NCBI RefSeq assembly: GCF_032027425.1
Contig: NZ_JAVSJA010000001.1
Span: 1,997,501 to 2,061,500 of the forward strand
Reading direction: 5' to 3'
Source: Microcystis wesenbergii NRERC-220
Lineage (GTDB): Bacteria > Cyanobacteriota > Cyanobacteriia > Cyanobacteriales > Microcystaceae
DNA: 64,000 nt
The first letter of the stretch is position 1; each line of letters begins with the position of its first letter. Of the stretch, positions 62,824 through 64,000 are shown one piece after another. The notes under the pieces were generated by a model that did not search any database, was not told the origin of the DNA, and worked only from the letters and a program-made list of their open reading frames with translations. The translations under genes and the position numbers were made by a program.

Positions 62824-63430
62824 AAATCAGGGTTTTACCCTGTTAGAAATTTTGGTAGCTTTGGCAATTACGGGAGTTCTTGCCGCCTTAACCCTGCCTA
62901 ATTTATTAGCTTGGTTAAATAGCAATAAAGTCCAAGAAGCCACCGATTCTATACAATCAGCCCTAGAGGATGCCCAAGGACAAGCTATCCGTCTGGGGAG
63001 AATTTGCACGATTAATTTTACCAACGGGACTGGCAATAATCCCACGGTTTACCGGCAAATAACCGCCAGTGAAGCAGGTTGTTTAGTGGCGACTAATACT
63101 AACGCGGGCTCCTTAAGTCTGCCGCAGGAAATATTTATGGTGGTGAATAATTTTACGAATGTTCCCACTACTAGCAGCAGTCTGGGGGTACAGTTTTCCT
63201 TTCGGGGTCATGTGCCGGGGTTAACCTTTGAGCCGCCGCAAAACCAAGCGATAATCGTATTATATCCCGCCGCCGATGCCTCCGCCGATCCCTATCCCAA
63301 CCAAGAAAAAAAATGTCTAGTTATCGCTTCTCTGTTAGGAATAATTAAACAAGGTACTTATACTGGAACTTCTCTAACTAACCTCGATGCCAGTAAATGT
63401 GAAATCAGTCTCGATGGAACTCAACCCTAA
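62801..63430 (+). CDS. GspH/FimT-type pseudopilin
   Basis: 209 residues, overlapping the previous gene by 23 bp. Prepilin site at Gly11/Phe12 (NQGFTLLEILVALAI), then the globular domain with two Cys (GRICTINF; CLVATNTN) and more near the C terminus (KKCLVIASLL; KCEISLDG). A minor pseudopilin of a type II secretion or pilus system; functions with the upstream pseudopilin. Confidence 0.85.
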   Translation: MRRLNVHKNQGFTLLEILVALAITGVLAALTLPNLLAWLNSNKVQEATDSIQSALEDAQGQAIRLGRICTINFTNGTGNNPTVYRQITASEAGCLVATNTNAGSLSLPQEIFMVVNNFTNVPTTSSSLGVQFSFRGHVPGLTFEPPQNQAIIVLYPAADASADPYPNQEKKCLVIASLLGIIKQGTYTGTSLTNLDASKCEISLDGTQP

Positions 63431-63442
63431 TCAGTTATCAGT

Positions 63443-63547
63443 TAAGTAGTCGTGCAAAATAAATTTCCTAGTGAAGATAGGCAAGAGGCAAAAGGCAAAA
63501 GGCAAAAGCTTTATCGAAATGTGTAATTAATTTTGCTTAGGTACTTA
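63443..63547. mobile_element. MITE-like element, 105 bp (family TAAGTA...TACTTA)
   Basis: Same orientation as 22777-22882. Starts 12 bp after the pseudopilin stop. Interior: ggcaaaaggc repeats, then tgtgtaattaattttgctta. Confidence 0.85.
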
Positions 63548-63554
63548 TCAGGTG

Positions 63555-63832
63555 TGAGTTATCAGTTATCAGTTACCAGATGTGAGTTATCAGGTGTGAG
63601 TTATCAGTTAAGCTAAGACGCATTTAAAACCCTTATTCTTAGATTAGCCGAACCTCTCCCCCCCGATGTCGGGGGGGTTGGGGGGGTGTTGCCTTTTGAC
63701 TCTTGCCTCTTGCCTCGTCTCAACAAGCAATTTAAATTACGAACAGCTTATCAGTTATCAGGTGTGAGTTTTTAGTTTACTGTTTACTGTTTACTGATTA
63801 CTGTTTACTGTTCACTGTTCACTGATTACTGA
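63555..63832. repeat. Intergenic short tandem repeats and G/C-rich palindrome
   Basis: Units gtgagttatca, tcagttatca at 63552-63610; part of the composite element (taagacgcatttaaa, about 63612-63655); a 'ccccccgatgtcggggggg' palindrome (63657-63678); and (tgtttac/tgattac)n at 63775-63835. Confidence 0.8.
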
Positions 63833-64000
63833 TTACTTTTGATTGCTCAGAAATAGTCGTAATTTCAATAAACTGAGAGTTTGACCGAGATTGAGGGGAA
63901 GGAGGGAAATGCCTTCTAAACGGGATTGTAACCAACCATCACCCCAATACCATTCGTGATAGCCATCGATGCCTTGACTCAAAAGCAAGCGTAAACACTG
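63833..64000 (-). CDS. 3' end of an unidentified gene (partial)
   Basis: 55 residues plus stop, in frame to the right edge with no interruption. The reading gives DGYHEWYWGDGWLQSR then LEGISLLPLNLGQTLSLLK. It is not recognised. The stop TAA lies at 63833-63835, directly beside the tandem repeats. Confidence 0.6.
   Translation of the reverse strand, partial: QCLRLLLSQGIDGYHEWYWGDGWLQSRLEGISLLPLNLGQTLSLLKLRLFLSNQK

Overview
The window reads as a chromosome segment of a bloom-forming unicellular cyanobacterium, most likely Microcystis aeruginosa or a close relative. Photosynthesis and carbon-concentration genes support this (petE, petJ, petG, chlM, ccmK3/ccmK4, a CupB-like CO2 hydration protein, GUN4), as do abundant GCGATCGC (HIP1-type) palindromes. 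The intergenic DNA is crowded with heptanucleotide tandem repeats, small inverted-repeat elements, broken IS copies and toxin-antitoxin genes. Species assignment is inference from gene content and repeat style.

Layout. 1-0.5 kb: 5' end of a 16S rRNA gene (minus strand) with leader and promoter. 0.5-3.7 kb: DppB-type permease, family-2 glycosyltransferase, trpA. 3.8-11.9 kb (minus strand): a peptide-export locus with a helix-turn-helix protein, a C39-peptidase ABC exporter with an N-terminal cyclic-nucleotide-binding-like domain, an HlyD adaptor, a PpiC/SurA-like isomerase, a 52-residue double-glycine precursor peptide missing from routine ORF calls, and an unfamiliar TPR protein. The precursor is partly duplicated, and the duplicate encodes a different, Cys/Tyr-rich core. 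12.4-21.9 kb: housekeeping genes (2-Cys peroxiredoxin, MFS carrier, ccmK3-ccmK4, msrA, panB, chlM, pyk, modA, modBC). 22.1-23.5 kb: an ISAs1-type element carrying two smaller inserted elements. 23.5-29.5 kb: RNase D-like exonuclease, two-domain CAP lipoprotein, trpB, GH57/DUF3536 protein.

29.9-33.5 kb: accessory DNA with a YoeB-type toxin-antitoxin pair, a 113-bp MITE and a solitary EcoRI-type adenine methyltransferase between two 82-bp direct repeats. 33.7-37.5 kb: tRNA-Asn, an M16 protease pair (one active-type, one lacking the zinc motif) and coaX. 37.6-43.4 kb: a five-gene surface-glycan cassette. 43.4-44.5 kb: tRNA-Ala, mtnD, petG. 45.1-52.7 kb: a recombination-prone island with a truncated RAYT, an Uma2 gene, a Tse2-like toxin pair, HepT/MntA, HicBA, a deleted PIN toxin, two paralogous TPR genes in a segmental duplication, and at least six copies of a ~90-bp inverted-repeat element. 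53.2-64 kb: DUF3352, divergent petJ/petE with paired operator-like repeats, sdhA, initiator tRNA, an nrtS-GUN4-CupB-like-DUF1823 group, an EamA transporter, two pseudopilins and the 3' end of an unidentified gene.

The most unusual system is the peptide-export locus at 3.8-11.9 kb. The TA/TPR/repeat island at 45-53 kb is second. The solitary methyltransferase between direct repeats and the phased repeats between petJ and petE are also worth attention.
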